Of a stretch of 8,955 nt of DNA, positions 1 through 6,200 are shown in pieces. A program made the position numbers and the translations under genes. The notes beneath the pieces are model-generated. The model made no database searches and had not been told where the DNA came from. It was given only the letters and a program-made list of their open reading frames with translations. Source of the DNA: JBQCHF01 sp051953655 (GTDB lineage: Bacteria > Actinomycetota > Actinomycetes > Motilibacterales > Motilibacteraceae); the NCBI GenBank assembly GCA_051953655.1, contig JBQCIO010000049.1, positions 1-8,955 of the forward strand. The letters run 5' to 3'. Numbering within the stretch: the first letter of the stretch is position 1; every line of letters starts with the position of its first letter.

Positions 1-122
1 TTTTGGGTGGGTTGTTGTGGGGGGGGGTGGTTGTTGGGTGGGGGGCGTGGGGGGGGGGGGGGGCTGCGGGGGGGGGGGGGTGGTGGTTTCGTGTGAGCGG
101 GCCCCCGCGGCCCTTGCCGAGC
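1..122. other. G/T-only low-complexity edge and short rpsB downstream region
   Basis: The first 95 bases contain no A at all and only four C. They are made of T and G with G runs of 9 (19-27), 15 (49-63) and 13 (68-80). This extreme strand asymmetry is unlike the balanced GC-rich DNA that follows. From about 91 the sequence looks normal again and holds a short inverted repeat (97-108) before the rpsB stop. In actinobacteria the next gene after rpsB is normally tsf, which is not visible here. A contig-end or poly-G sequencing artefact is the simplest reading; a real G-quadruplex-forming intergenic stretch is the alternative. No gene is supported here. Confidence 0.6.
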
Positions 123-1043
123 TCAGGCCTGGGGGGCCGCCTCGCCGCCCGCGCTCGCCTCGGCGGGCGCCGCCTCGGCGGGCGCCGCCTCGGCGGCCGT
201 GGCGCTGGTCTCCACGCCGGCGCTCTCGACCGTCTCGCCGGCCGCCGGGGTGCCCTCGGCCGCCTGGCCGGAGAGCAGCTCCTTCTCCCACTCGGCCAGC
301 GGCTCGTCCGCGGCGAGCTCGCTGCCCGCGGACTTGGCGGCCTCGCCGGCACCGGCGCGGGCCATGAGGCCCTCGGCGACGGCGTCGGAGATGATCCGGG
401 TGAGCAGGGTGACCGACCGGATGGCGTCGTCGTTGCCCGGGATCGGATAGTCGACCTCGTCCGGGTCGCAGTTGGTGTCGAGGATCGCCACCACCGGGAT
501 GTTGAGCTTGCGGGCCTCGCCGACGGCGATGTGCTCGTTCTTGGTGTCCACGATCCACACGGCGCTGGGCACGCGGGCCATGTCGCGGATACCGCCCAGG
601 GTCTTCTCCAGCTTCTCCTTCTCGCGCTGGAGGACCAGGAGCTCCTTCTTGGTCATGCCCGACGCGGCCACGTCGGAGAAGTCGATGAGCTCGAGCTCCT
701 TGAGCCGCTGCAGCCGCTTGTGCACGGTGGAGAAGTTGGTGAGCATGCCGCCCAGCCAGCGCTGGTTGACGTACGGCATCCCCACGCGGGTCGCCTGCTC
801 GGCGATGGCCTCCTGGGCCTGCCGCTTGGTGCCCACGAAGAGGACGCTGCCGCCGTGGGCGACCGTCTCCTTGACGAACTCGTAGGCGCGGTCGATGTAG
901 GACAGCGACTGCTGGATGTCGATGATGTAGTTGCCGTTGCGCTCGGTGAAGATGAACCGGCGCATCTTGGGGTTCCACCGACGGGTCTGGTGCCCGAAGT
1001 GCACGCCGCTCTCGAGCAGCTGCTTCATGGTGACGACGGCCAT
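123..1043 (-). CDS. rpsB: 30S ribosomal protein S2
   Basis: This is ribosomal protein S2 of the small subunit (306 aa), which binds late at the head-body junction of the 30S subunit and is needed for S1 or mRNA docking where S1 exists. The start MAVVTMKQLLESGVHFGHQ is the classic S2 N-terminus, and TRRWNPKM, the FVGTKRQAQ region, NQRWLGGMLTNF and NIPVVAILDTNCDPD are all conserved. An ATG ten codons upstream-equivalent (1073) also exists in frame, but 1043 fits the family and follows GGAGGAG at about 10 nt. The core ends near residue 225. The remaining ~80 residues are an acidic Ala/Glu/Pro-rich tail typical of actinobacterial S2, partly built from a tandem repeat. Next to it on the other strand is the M23-type gene; tsf would be expected beyond the left edge. 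Regulation probably acts on the long leader upstream. Confidence 0.97.
   Translation of the reverse strand: MAVVTMKQLLESGVHFGHQTRRWNPKMRRFIFTERNGNYIIDIQQSLSYIDRAYEFVKETVAHGGSVLFVGTKRQAQEAIAEQATRVGMPYVNQRWLGGMLTNFSTVHKRLQRLKELELIDFSDVAASGMTKKELLVLQREKEKLEKTLGGIRDMARVPSAVWIVDTKNEHIAVGEARKLNIPVVAILDTNCDPDEVDYPIPGNDDAIRSVTLLTRIISDAVAEGLMARAGAGEAAKSAGSELAADEPLAEWEKELLSGQAAEGTPAAGETVESAGVETSATAAEAAPAEAAPAEASAGGEAAPQA
157..196. repeat. 15-bp tandem repeat in the rpsB tail
   Basis: A 15-bp unit gcctcggcgggcgcc occurs at 157-171 and 172-186, followed by a partial copy at 187-196. It is in frame with rpsB and encodes the repeating Ala-Ala-Pro-Ala-Glu pentapeptide of the S2 C-terminal tail. Because the unit is a multiple of three, copy-number change would lengthen or shorten the tail without a frameshift. 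Confidence 0.85.
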
Positions 1044-1053
1044 GGCCGTTGCG

Positions 1054-1080
1054 CTCCTCCCGCGCCCACGCACGGGCGCG
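1054..1080 (-). promoter_or_regulatory. rpsB Shine-Dalgarno with adjacent GC hairpin
   Basis: A perfect inverted repeat CGCGCCC (1061-1067) / GGGCGCG (1074-1080) with a 6-nt loop lies directly upstream of the rpsB Shine-Dalgarno GGGAGGAG (about 1054-1061); the hairpin base overlaps the first SD bases. In the mRNA this hairpin would sit within 20 nt of the ATG at 1043. Ribosomal protein operons, including rpsB-tsf of proteobacteria, are often autoregulated through leader structures, so translational control is a reasonable inference. It has not been matched to any known leader family. Confidence 0.5.
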
Positions 1081-1169
1081 CGTCTCGGTTTCCCACAGGC
1101 ACCGGTCGGGGCCCCCCGCCCGCGCCCGCGCGCCCCCCCGCGTCTCGGTTTCCCACGGGCACCGGTCGG
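1079..1169. repeat. 31-bp direct repeat, 60-bp period, in rpsB leader
   Basis: Two copies of a 31-bp element lie at 1079-1109 and 1139-1169, exactly 60 bp apart. They differ at one internal base only (1097 a, 1157 g). The shared sequence includes gtctcggtttcccac and gcaccggtcgg on the plus strand. The stretch between them is a GC-rich C/G tract. Both copies lie upstream of rpsB and before the SD hairpin, so they may be leader RNA elements, protein sites or a local duplication. Confidence 0.8.
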
Positions 1170-1595
1170 TGCACCGCGCCTGACGCCCGCCGCCGGTCCT
1201 CACCCCCGCTGACGCGAGGGACCGAGAGCGCCGACGGCCCGGGGTGCGTGGGGACGCGGTCCGGGAGCCGGGCGTGCGTAGTCGCCCCGGGCCGTGGAGG
1301 GCCTGGAGCGCCACCGGAAGTCTACCCGAGCCGGGCGGAGGGGCCGGACCGGCCGTCCGGCCGCGGCGAGGAGCGGGCAGGGACCCTTCCGCGGGCGGGC
1401 GCGGAGCCCGAACGATCACGCCCCTGCGCCTTCTGCGCTGGAGCCGGATCGACGGTCGCCGGGCGGCGACCGGATGCTGGGGGCGGTGCCCGCGGGTGCG
1501 GCCGGGTGCCATGCGTCCACAGGGGCCGGCGCCACCGTCCACCGACGCCAGGCCGCTGGACCGGGCACCGGGGTGGCCGGGAGCACGCTGGACGG
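1170..1595. other. Divergent intergenic region between rpsB and the M23 gene
   Basis: No gene is supported in this ~425-bp stretch; long open frames here are by-products of GC content. It must hold the rpsB promoter (minus strand) and that of the M23-type gene (plus strand), but I see no convincing -35/-10 pair for either. Two perfect inverted repeats stand out: GGCCGGAC/GTCCGGCC at 1342-1349 and 1355-1362 (8-bp stem, 5-nt loop), and CGGTCGCC/GGCGACCG at 1453-1460 and 1465-1472 (8-bp stem, 4-nt loop). Either may belong to a leader of the divergent genes; in DNA this rich in GC some short stems are expected by chance. Confidence 0.5.
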
Positions 1596-1652
1596 GTGCT
1601 CGCTCCCCTGCTCGCCCCGTTCCTGCTCGCCCCGTTCCTGCTCGCGCCGTTC
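1596..1652. repeat. 15-bp tandem repeat encoding the M23 signal segment
   Basis: The unit ctgctcgccccgttc occurs at 1608-1622 and 1623-1637, with a third copy at 1638-1652 differing by one base, preceded by a degenerate copy from 1596. In frame it encodes repeats of Leu-Leu-Ala-Pro-Phe, making up almost the whole hydrophobic N-terminal segment of the M23-type protein. Confidence 0.85.
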
Positions 1653-2198
1653 CTGCTCACCGCTCCACAGCCCGGCTCCCCGCCGCCGGGCGCAGCCCAG
1701 GCCGGCCGCACGTCCGGCACCACGGCGTCGCCCGGGACAGCCGTGCGAGCGACGTCCTGGCTGCCGCCGGTCGGCGTCCTGCCGGTGGCCGTCGTCCGTC
1801 CGTTCCTCGCTCCCCCGGGCCCCTACGCCGCCGGGCACCGCGGGGTGGACCTCGCTGCGGCGGCAGGCGACCCGGTGCGGGCCCCTGCGGCCGGGCGCGT
1901 GATCTACGCCGGCCAGGTGGCCGGCCGGCCGCTGGTGATGCTCCTGCACGCCGGCGGGGTGCGCACGACGTACGAGCCGGTCGCCCCCTCAGTGGCGGTC
2001 GGCGACCGGGTGGCCGCCGGTCAGGTGCTCGGCGCCCTGGTCGCCTCCGGCTCGCACTGCCTGCCGAGCGCCTGCCTGCACTGGGGCGCCCGGCTCGGCT
2101 CCGGGGACGCCGAGCGCTACGCCGACCCGCTGGCGCTGCTCGCCGGTCAGGGGCCGGTCCGACTGCTCCCGCTGGACGGACACCGCCGCGGCGGCTGA
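1596..2198 (+). CDS. Secreted M23/LytM-like metallopeptidase-fold protein, probably non-catalytic
   Basis: The protein (200 aa from GTG 1596) has a hydrophobic N-terminus (residues 2-22, Leu/Ala/Pro/Phe), a possible signal cleavage after residue 36 (AQA), and a LytM-type domain from about 65 to 182. M23 domains cleave peptide cross-bridges in peptidoglycan. The zinc ligands are visible: His81 and Asp85 in GHRGVDL and His162 in CLHWG. Both catalytic histidines of canonical LytM enzymes appear replaced: the HxH motif reads Cys160-Leu-His162, and the usual YxH reads Tyr126-Glu-Pro. Cys155 and Cys160 could form a disulfide outside the cell. A small M23 gene next to rpsB is a recurring actinobacterial arrangement. 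The start is uncertain: GTG 1506 would add a 30-residue Arg-rich n-region more typical of a signal peptide, but neither start has a good ribosome site. It converges on the ABC binding-protein gene. Confidence 0.85.
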   Translation: MLAPLLAPFLLAPFLLAPFLLTAPQPGSPPPGAAQAGRTSGTTASPGTAVRATSWLPPVGVLPVAVVRPFLAPPGPYAAGHRGVDLAAAAGDPVRAPAAGRVIYAGQVAGRPLVMLLHAGGVRTTYEPVAPSVAVGDRVAAGQVLGALVASGSHCLPSACLHWGARLGSGDAERYADPLALLAGQGPVRLLPLDGHRRGG

Positions 2199-2225
2199 GG
2201 GCGCATGGCTCCCAGCCGCCGCGGC
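2185..2225. terminator. Bidirectional hairpin between convergent genes
   Basis: A perfect 13-bp inverted repeat, GCCGCGGCGGCTG (2185-2197) and CAGCCGCCGCGGC (2213-2225), surrounds a 15-nt loop that can pair further after one mismatch. The left arm overlaps the M23 stop codon (2196-2198), and the right arm lies 37 bp beyond the stop of the minus-strand binding-protein gene. A symmetrical hairpin between convergent genes is a typical shared terminator. No T tract follows on either strand, as is common in high-GC actinobacteria. Confidence 0.75.
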
Positions 2226-2262
2226 AGCAGGTGCGCGGGCCGGTCGAGGCAGACCTCCGGGG

Positions 2263-3303
2263 TCAGGACCCGGCGGCCTTGCTGAACAGCTCGGTGTTGA
2301 CGAAGGTGTCGGGTGCCGCGGCGGACGGCAGCTTCCCGAACTGGACGAACAGGTCCTGGAGGCCCTGCATCCACTTGATCGTGCTGCCGTCGCTGTTGGC
2401 CTTGCTGATGTCGGCCGTGGACAGGTACTGGGTCACGTCGGCCTGGGCCTTCAGCTTGTCCTCGGGCGCGTTGGTGAACGCGGCGGTGAGCTTGACGGCA
2501 TCCGCCGTGTTCTTGGCGCGGTAGTCGGTGGCCTCCTGGAAGACCTTCAGGAACTTCACCACCGCATCCGGCTTCTGCTTCACCACCTCGTTGCGCGCCA
2601 GCCACATGCCGAAGAACACCTTCTCCGGGTAGAAGTCCTTGTCCTGGGCGAGGGTGAGCGTCCCGGGGACGCTCTGCTCCATCTGGCTGGACTGCGGGGC
2701 GAAGATGCCGGCCGCGTCGATCTGGCCGGAGGCGAAGGCCGTCACCACGGTGGTGGGATCCATCGGGACCTTCTGGATGTCCTTGTCGCTCAGTCCCGCC
2801 TTCTGGAGCGCGATCTGGAGGATCATGTCCCCCGAGGTTCCCTCCGGCACCCCGACCTTCTTGCCCTTGAGGTCGGCGACCGTCTTGATCCCCCGGTCCG
2901 GGCGGGCCAGGACGTAGTCACCGAACCCGATGTTGTCGAGCGTGACGACCGTCGCCTTGCCGGACGCCGGCAGCCAGGCGGCCCCAGGACCGATGTAGCC
3001 GAAGTCGATGTCGCCGGAAGCCATGGCCTGCACCTGGGTCGGCCCGTTGGTGAAGGACTTCACCTTGACGTCGACGCCGTTCTTCTTCCAGAGGTCGAGC
3101 TTGTCGGCGACCGCGATGAAGCCGCCGCCGTTCATGTCGGGGATGTACCCGACCGTGATGGAGGTGGTGCCGCCGGCGGTGCTGGAGGCGTCCGAGCCGG
3201 CGGCCTTGGCCGTCGTCCCGCTGGTGCCTCCGCAGGCGGCGGTCAGCAGGAGTGCCGCCGTGGCACCTGCGGCCCCGAGGGACCTGAAGAGCTTCTGTCG
3301 CAT
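2263..3303 (-). CDS. ABC transporter substrate-binding lipoprotein, NMT1/SsuA/TauA type
   Basis: This is the extracytoplasmic binding protein (346 aa) of the importer encoded just upstream. ATG 3303 follows GGAG at a normal distance. The N-terminus MRQKLFRSL plus a hydrophobic stretch ends in LTAAC with Cys24 as the lipidation site, then a Gly/Ser/Thr/Ala linker to about residue 47. The mature domain starts with ITVGYIPDMNGGGFIAV and continues through QAMASGDIDFGYIGPGAAW, ADLKGKKVGVPEGTSGD and FASGQIDAAGIFAPQSS, the pattern of the NMT1/THI5-like family that binds sulfonates, taurine, nitrate, aromatic acids or thiamine precursors. The exact ligand cannot be read. It is the last gene of the cassette, separated from the ATPase gene by 133 bp holding a repeat and hairpin, so its expression may be set apart from the membrane components. 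Alternative: any of the several ligand classes of this family. Confidence 0.9.
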   Translation of the reverse strand: MRQKLFRSLGAAGATAALLLTAACGGTSGTTAKAAGSDASSTAGGTTSITVGYIPDMNGGGFIAVADKLDLWKKNGVDVKVKSFTNGPTQVQAMASGDIDFGYIGPGAAWLPASGKATVVTLDNIGFGDYVLARPDRGIKTVADLKGKKVGVPEGTSGDMILQIALQKAGLSDKDIQKVPMDPTTVVTAFASGQIDAAGIFAPQSSQMEQSVPGTLTLAQDKDFYPEKVFFGMWLARNEVVKQKPDAVVKFLKVFQEATDYRAKNTADAVKLTAAFTNAPEDKLKAQADVTQYLSTADISKANSDGSTIKWMQGLQDLFVQFGKLPSAAAPDTFVNTELFSKAAGS

Positions 3304-3357
3304 GTCGTCTCCGTGGACGCGAGGGGGGGGTTGGGGGAGATGAGACGTTCTGAGCTG

Positions 3358-3375
3358 CGGCAAGGGGGATTGCCG
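3358..3375. other. Small hairpin between ATPase and binding-protein genes
   Basis: CGGCAA (3358-3363) and TTGCCG (3370-3375) form a 6-bp stem with a 6-nt loop in the 133-bp gap between the ATPase stop and the binding-protein start. It could stabilise the 3' mRNA fragment, or partly terminate transcription, so that binding protein and transporter core are made in different amounts. The stem is short and may be fortuitous. Confidence 0.35.
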
Positions 3376-3381
3376 GGGACT

Positions 3382-3417
3382 AGCGGTGGGACCAGCGGTG
3401 GGATCAGCGGTGGGATC
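3382..3417. repeat. 12-bp tandem repeat, three copies
   Basis: The unit agcggtgggatc occurs at 3394-3405 and 3406-3417, with a one-base variant (acc for atc) at 3382-3393. It lies between the ATPase stop (3437) and the binding-protein start (3303), beside the small hairpin. It does not appear to be translated in the chosen gene models. It may be a variable spacer or a repeated binding site. Confidence 0.85.
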
Positions 3418-3436
3418 AGGAGCGAGCGGGGCAGCC

Positions 3437-4219
3437 CTAGGCGGCTTCCCGCTGGTGGTACACCGAGCGCCAGACCTCGTTGCGCAGCGCGGCGAAGCCG
3501 TCCGAGAGGCGGACCTGCTCGGTGCGCGGGTGCGGGAGGTCGACGTCGATGGTGCGGAAGATCCGTCCCGGATCGGCCTGCATGACGACCACCCGGTTCG
3601 CGAGATACACGGCCTCGTCCACGTCGTGCGTGATGAAGAGGACGGTTCGCTTCTCCCGCTGCCAGGTCTCCAGGAGCTGGTCCTGCAGCCGCACCCGGGT
3701 GAGCGCGTCGACCGCACCGAAGGGCTCGTCCATCAGCAGCACCGTCGGGTGCGCCGCGTAGGCGCGCGCGATGGCGCACCGCTGCTTCATGCCGCCCGAC
3801 AGCTCCTTGGGCAGGGCGTCGGCGACGTCCGCGAGATGCACCAGCTCGAGCCAGTGCATGGCCTCCTCGCGCCGTCGGCGCCGGTCGACGCCGCGGAGGC
3901 GCAGCGCGAACTCGACGTTGGCCCGCACGCTCAGCCAGGGGAACAGGGCGTACTGCTGGAAGATCACGCCTCGGTCCGGGTGCGGGCCGGTCACGGGGCG
4001 GCCGTCGACGAGCACCCGGCCCGAGGTCGGCTCGACCAGGCCCGCGACGACGTTGAGCAGCGTGCTCTTGCCGCAGCCGGAGGGCCCGACCAGGGTCACG
4101 AACTCGTTCTCGGAGATCGCGAGGTCGACGTCGGCCAAGGGGTGGACCGTGCGGGAGCCGCCCGCGTATGTCTTCGAGAGCTTCTCGACGAGGATCTTGG
4201 CGTCCGCTGCGTGGGTCAT
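3437..4219 (-). CDS. ABC transporter ATP-binding protein, SsuB/TauB/NrtD type
   Basis: The 260-residue nucleotide-binding subunit powers the importer. All ABC motifs are intact: Walker A GPSGCGKST (45-53), Q-loop FQQYALFPW (87-95), signature LSGGMKQR (140-147), Walker B VLLMDE (160-165) followed by PFGAVDALTR, and the switch His198 in ITHDVDEA. The phrases FQQYALFPWLSV and MDEPFGAVDALTR are typical of the nitrate/sulfonate/taurine group. ATG 4219 overlaps the permease stop in an ATGA junction (4216-4219) and follows GGAG, so the two are translationally coupled. The stop is TAG at 3437. It should sit on the inner face of the membrane as a homodimer with the permease. Substrate is not specified by this subunit. 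Confidence 0.94.
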   Translation of the reverse strand: MTHAADAKILVEKLSKTYAGGSRTVHPLADVDLAISENEFVTLVGPSGCGKSTLLNVVAGLVEPTSGRVLVDGRPVTGPHPDRGVIFQQYALFPWLSVRANVEFALRLRGVDRRRRREEAMHWLELVHLADVADALPKELSGGMKQRCAIARAYAAHPTVLLMDEPFGAVDALTRVRLQDQLLETWQREKRTVLFITHDVDEAVYLANRVVVMQADPGRIFRTIDVDLPHPRTEQVRLSDGFAALRNEVWRSVYHQREAA

Positions 4220-5085
4220 CGGGTCTCCTGCCAGCGCGTCAGCCGGTTCTGCAGGACGAGCAGGAGGCGGTCCATCACGAAGCCGCAGATGCCGATGCCC
4301 AGCAGGCCGACCATGATCGTGGGGACGTCGAGGTAGAGCTGGGCCTCTTGCATCATGCGTCCCAGCCCGGACTGCGCGGCGATCAGCTCGGCGGCGACGA
4401 GCGTGGCCCACGCGGACCCGAGCCCGATCCGCATGCCGACGAGGATGAACGGGGTCGACGCCGGGATGACGACCCGCAGGAACACCGTGCTGTCCCTGGC
4501 GCCGAGGACCCTGGCCGCGTTGATCAGAGTCCGGTCCACGCTGACGACGCCCTGGAAGGTCGCGATGACACAGGCCAGGAACACGGCCAGGAAGATGACG
4601 AACACCTTGGCCGCCTCGCCGATCCCCAGCAGCAGGATCACCAGCGGGATGAGCGCCAGCGGGGGAATGGTGCGGAAGAACTGCACGTAGGGCTCGATCA
4701 CGGCCCGCGCCGAGCTGTACCAGCCCATCGCGAAGCCGGCCGGGATGGCGACCAGGACGCCGAGGGCGAAGCCCAGGCAGACGCGCCCCAGGCTCGCGAG
4801 CAGGTTGTCCTGCAGGCGCCCGGTCCGGGCCAGGTCGACGGCGCGGTGGGCGACCTCGGCCGGGGCAGGGAGCAGCGCGCTGACGGAGCGGGTGGCGGCG
4901 AGCTGCCAGACGAGGAAGCCGATGAGCACCGCCACGACGCTGAGGACCAGGTCTCGCTGTCGGTGAGCCTGGCGGCGGTCGGCGGGCTTCCGGCGGACCC
5001 ACCGTCGACGGCCGGTCTCCTCCGTGGCCGCGAGGTCTCCCTGCGGGTCCCCGTCGCCGCCGACGTCGGCGCTGGTGATCGACAT
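4216..5085 (-). CDS. ABC transporter permease, SsuC/TauC type
   Basis: This is the membrane subunit (289 aa from ATG 5085). A polar, Arg-rich N-terminal arm of about 45 residues precedes the first membrane segment (LVLSVVAVLIGFLVWQLA). Further hydrophobic segments follow, with the conserved FFRTIPPLALIPLVILLLGIGE and an EAA-type ATPase contact loop (NAARVLGARDSTVFLRVVIP). The end reads GLGRMMQEAQLYLDVPTIMVGLLGIG, as in binding-protein-dependent transport permeases of the SsuC family. The start is uncertain: GTG 5097 has a possible GGTGAG site formed across the upstream stop, and GTG 5124 would overlap the glycosidase-like gene by 20 bp. In all cases it is within a few bases of its upstream neighbour, so co-transcription is likely. 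Confidence 0.92.
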   Translation of the reverse strand: MSITSADVGGDGDPQGDLAATEETGRRRWVRRKPADRRQAHRQRDLVLSVVAVLIGFLVWQLAATRSVSALLPAPAEVAHRAVDLARTGRLQDNLLASLGRVCLGFALGVLVAIPAGFAMGWYSSARAVIEPYVQFFRTIPPLALIPLVILLLGIGEAAKVFVIFLAVFLACVIATFQGVVSVDRTLINAARVLGARDSTVFLRVVIPASTPFILVGMRIGLGSAWATLVAAELIAAQSGLGRMMQEAQLYLDVPTIMVGLLGIGICGFVMDRLLLVLQNRLTRWQETR

Positions 5086-5104
5086 GGGTACCGTCACCGC
5101 GCGC

Positions 5105-6097
5105 TCACCGCGCCATCGGGACACGGGACAGGCGGAGCTCGTGCGCCTGGTCCGGTCGCGCGTACTCGTAGTAGCAGAACCACTCGTCCTGCACCGGAAC
5201 GATGTCCAGGTAGCGCAGCGAGCCGGAGGCGTGCGGCGAGACGAGCCAGGGGGCCCGCGTGCTTAGTCGGGTCCACCGCTGCAGGTCGTGCGAGAGGGCG
5301 ACGCCGGTCCGTTCCTCGTAGTTCCCGGCGGCGTCGGCCGAGCCGTCGTAGAAGGCGAGATAGAGACCACCGAGGTCCGCGAAGGAGTTCAGCCGGGCCT
5401 GGTACCGGTCCCACCCCTGGCCGACGTCGAGCACGGGCCCCTGCCAGTCGAAGTGGACACCGTCGGCGCTCGTCGCCAGGCCCGTGGGGTACACCGTCAT
5501 GTCGCTGGTGTAGATGTCGGCGGTCGCGTGGGCCTTGGCGCGGTCCGCGTCGTCGAATCCGGGGTCGACGGCGTAGCTGACGAAGAGCTGGACGGACGGA
5601 CCCACTCGGACGGCGTAGGGGTCCTTCACCCCTTCGCTGCCGGTCGACTCCGCGGTCAGCGCGACGGACCGGGCGGAGATGTCGAACTCCGCCGGCTCCT
5701 TCGCGTGCAGCACGTCGACGCGCCAGCGGTTGTCCGCCGGGTCGACGTAGCTGAGGTAGAGCAGGTAGGTCCCGTCGACGTCACGGAGAAGGCTCATCCG
5801 CTCCATGCTCGAGGTGCCGATCTGATCCTTGGTCACCTCCCAGACGTCCTGGAAGTGCACCCCGTCCGCACTCTCGGCGATGGCGCACCGCCAGCCCCGC
5901 TCCAGGTCGTGGTGGCCGCGCGGGCGCCGCTGCCGGTAGGTCATGAGGAACCGGCCGGTGACCTGGTCGTGGAGGACGCCGGGGCAGCCGACCCAGTAGC
6001 CGGCGCCGGCCACCTCCGGCTCGAGAAGCGTCGTGCCGGTCTCGGGATCGAACGGTTCGAAGGCACCGAGCTGTCGGTGCGCGAGGGCAGGGCTCAC
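5105..6097 (-). CDS. Glycosidase-like five-bladed beta-propeller protein (GH43/GH32/GH130 superfamily)
   Basis: The 330-residue protein resembles the beta-propeller glycoside hydrolases. Blade-like motifs recur: AESADGVHF (74-82), TSADGVHFDW later, and LSHDLQRW near the C-terminus. Family-like pieces include GYWVGCPGVLHD (33-44), an Arg-rich MTYRQRRPRG, SEGVKDPYAV with the KDP typical of the second acidic centre (158-160), and NSFADLGGLYLAFYDGS. No signal peptide or membrane segment is seen, so it should act in the cytoplasm, perhaps on the imported compound. GTG 6097 follows CGGAG at 5 nt; GTG 6124 is a weaker choice, and longer versions would run back into the ROK gene. It lies between the ROK regulator and the transporter, next to the permease. 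The reaction and the identity of the catalytic acids are unassigned; a non-catalytic or phosphorylase-type role is possible. Confidence 0.75.
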   Translation of the reverse strand: MSPALAHRQLGAFEPFDPETGTTLLEPEVAGAGYWVGCPGVLHDQVTGRFLMTYRQRRPRGHHDLERGWRCAIAESADGVHFQDVWEVTKDQIGTSSMERMSLLRDVDGTYLLYLSYVDPADNRWRVDVLHAKEPAEFDISARSVALTAESTGSEGVKDPYAVRVGPSVQLFVSYAVDPGFDDADRAKAHATADIYTSDMTVYPTGLATSADGVHFDWQGPVLDVGQGWDRYQARLNSFADLGGLYLAFYDGSADAAGNYEERTGVALSHDLQRWTRLSTRAPWLVSPHASGSLRYLDIVPVQDEWFCYYEYARPDQAHELRLSRVPMAR

Positions 6098-6123
6098 GAG
6101 GGCTCCGAGGGACGGGAACGGCA

Positions 6124-6143
6124 CCTCCGGCGGGGACCGGAGG
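6124..6143. other. Hairpin just upstream of the glycosidase-like gene
   Basis: CCTCCGG (6124-6130) and CCGGAGG (6137-6143) form a perfect 7-bp stem with a 6-nt loop. On the minus-strand mRNA it lies 27 nt before the chosen GTG start and 25 nt after a larger hairpin. It also sequesters the only SD-like GGAG that would serve the alternative GTG at 6124. Confidence 0.5.
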
Positions 6144-6168
6144 CGGACGGCGAGGACCGGGTGGAGGA

Positions 6169-6194
6169 GCCGGCCCCTACTCGGTGGGGCCGGC
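6169..6194 (-). terminator. Hairpin after the ROK gene
   Basis: GCCGGCCCC (6169-6177) and GGGGCCGGC (6186-6194) make a perfect 9-bp GC stem with an 8-nt loop, starting 6 nt after the ROK TAG stop (6201-6203). No T tract follows on the minus strand. It may be a terminator or attenuator that lowers read-through into the glycosidase and transporter genes, or a stabiliser of a processed ROK mRNA. Confidence 0.55.
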
Positions 6195-6200
6195 CACGAC

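Noticed and set aside
1319..1324. TAGACT on the minus strand as an rpsB -10 element
   Set aside because: No acceptable -35 sequence lies 16-18 bp upstream, and a single hexamer of this kind is expected by chance.
3..1595. A long plus-strand open frame continuous with the M23 gene and running antisense through rpsB
   Set aside because: It mirrors rpsB codon structure, is compositionally biased, and only its last ~200 codons match a protein family. The absence of stops is a product of high GC.
3382..3417. Possible CRISPR or coding repeat (Asp-Pro-Thr-Ala) fused to the binding protein
   Set aside because: The 12-bp units are contiguous without spacers, so this is not CRISPR. The frame that reads through them precedes a proper lipoprotein signal start with its own ribosome site at 3303.
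5086..5124. GTG 5124 as permease start
   Set aside because: It would overlap the upstream gene by 20 bp without a ribosome site and add a non-conserved leader. ATG 5085 (or GTG 5097) is preferred, though not proven.
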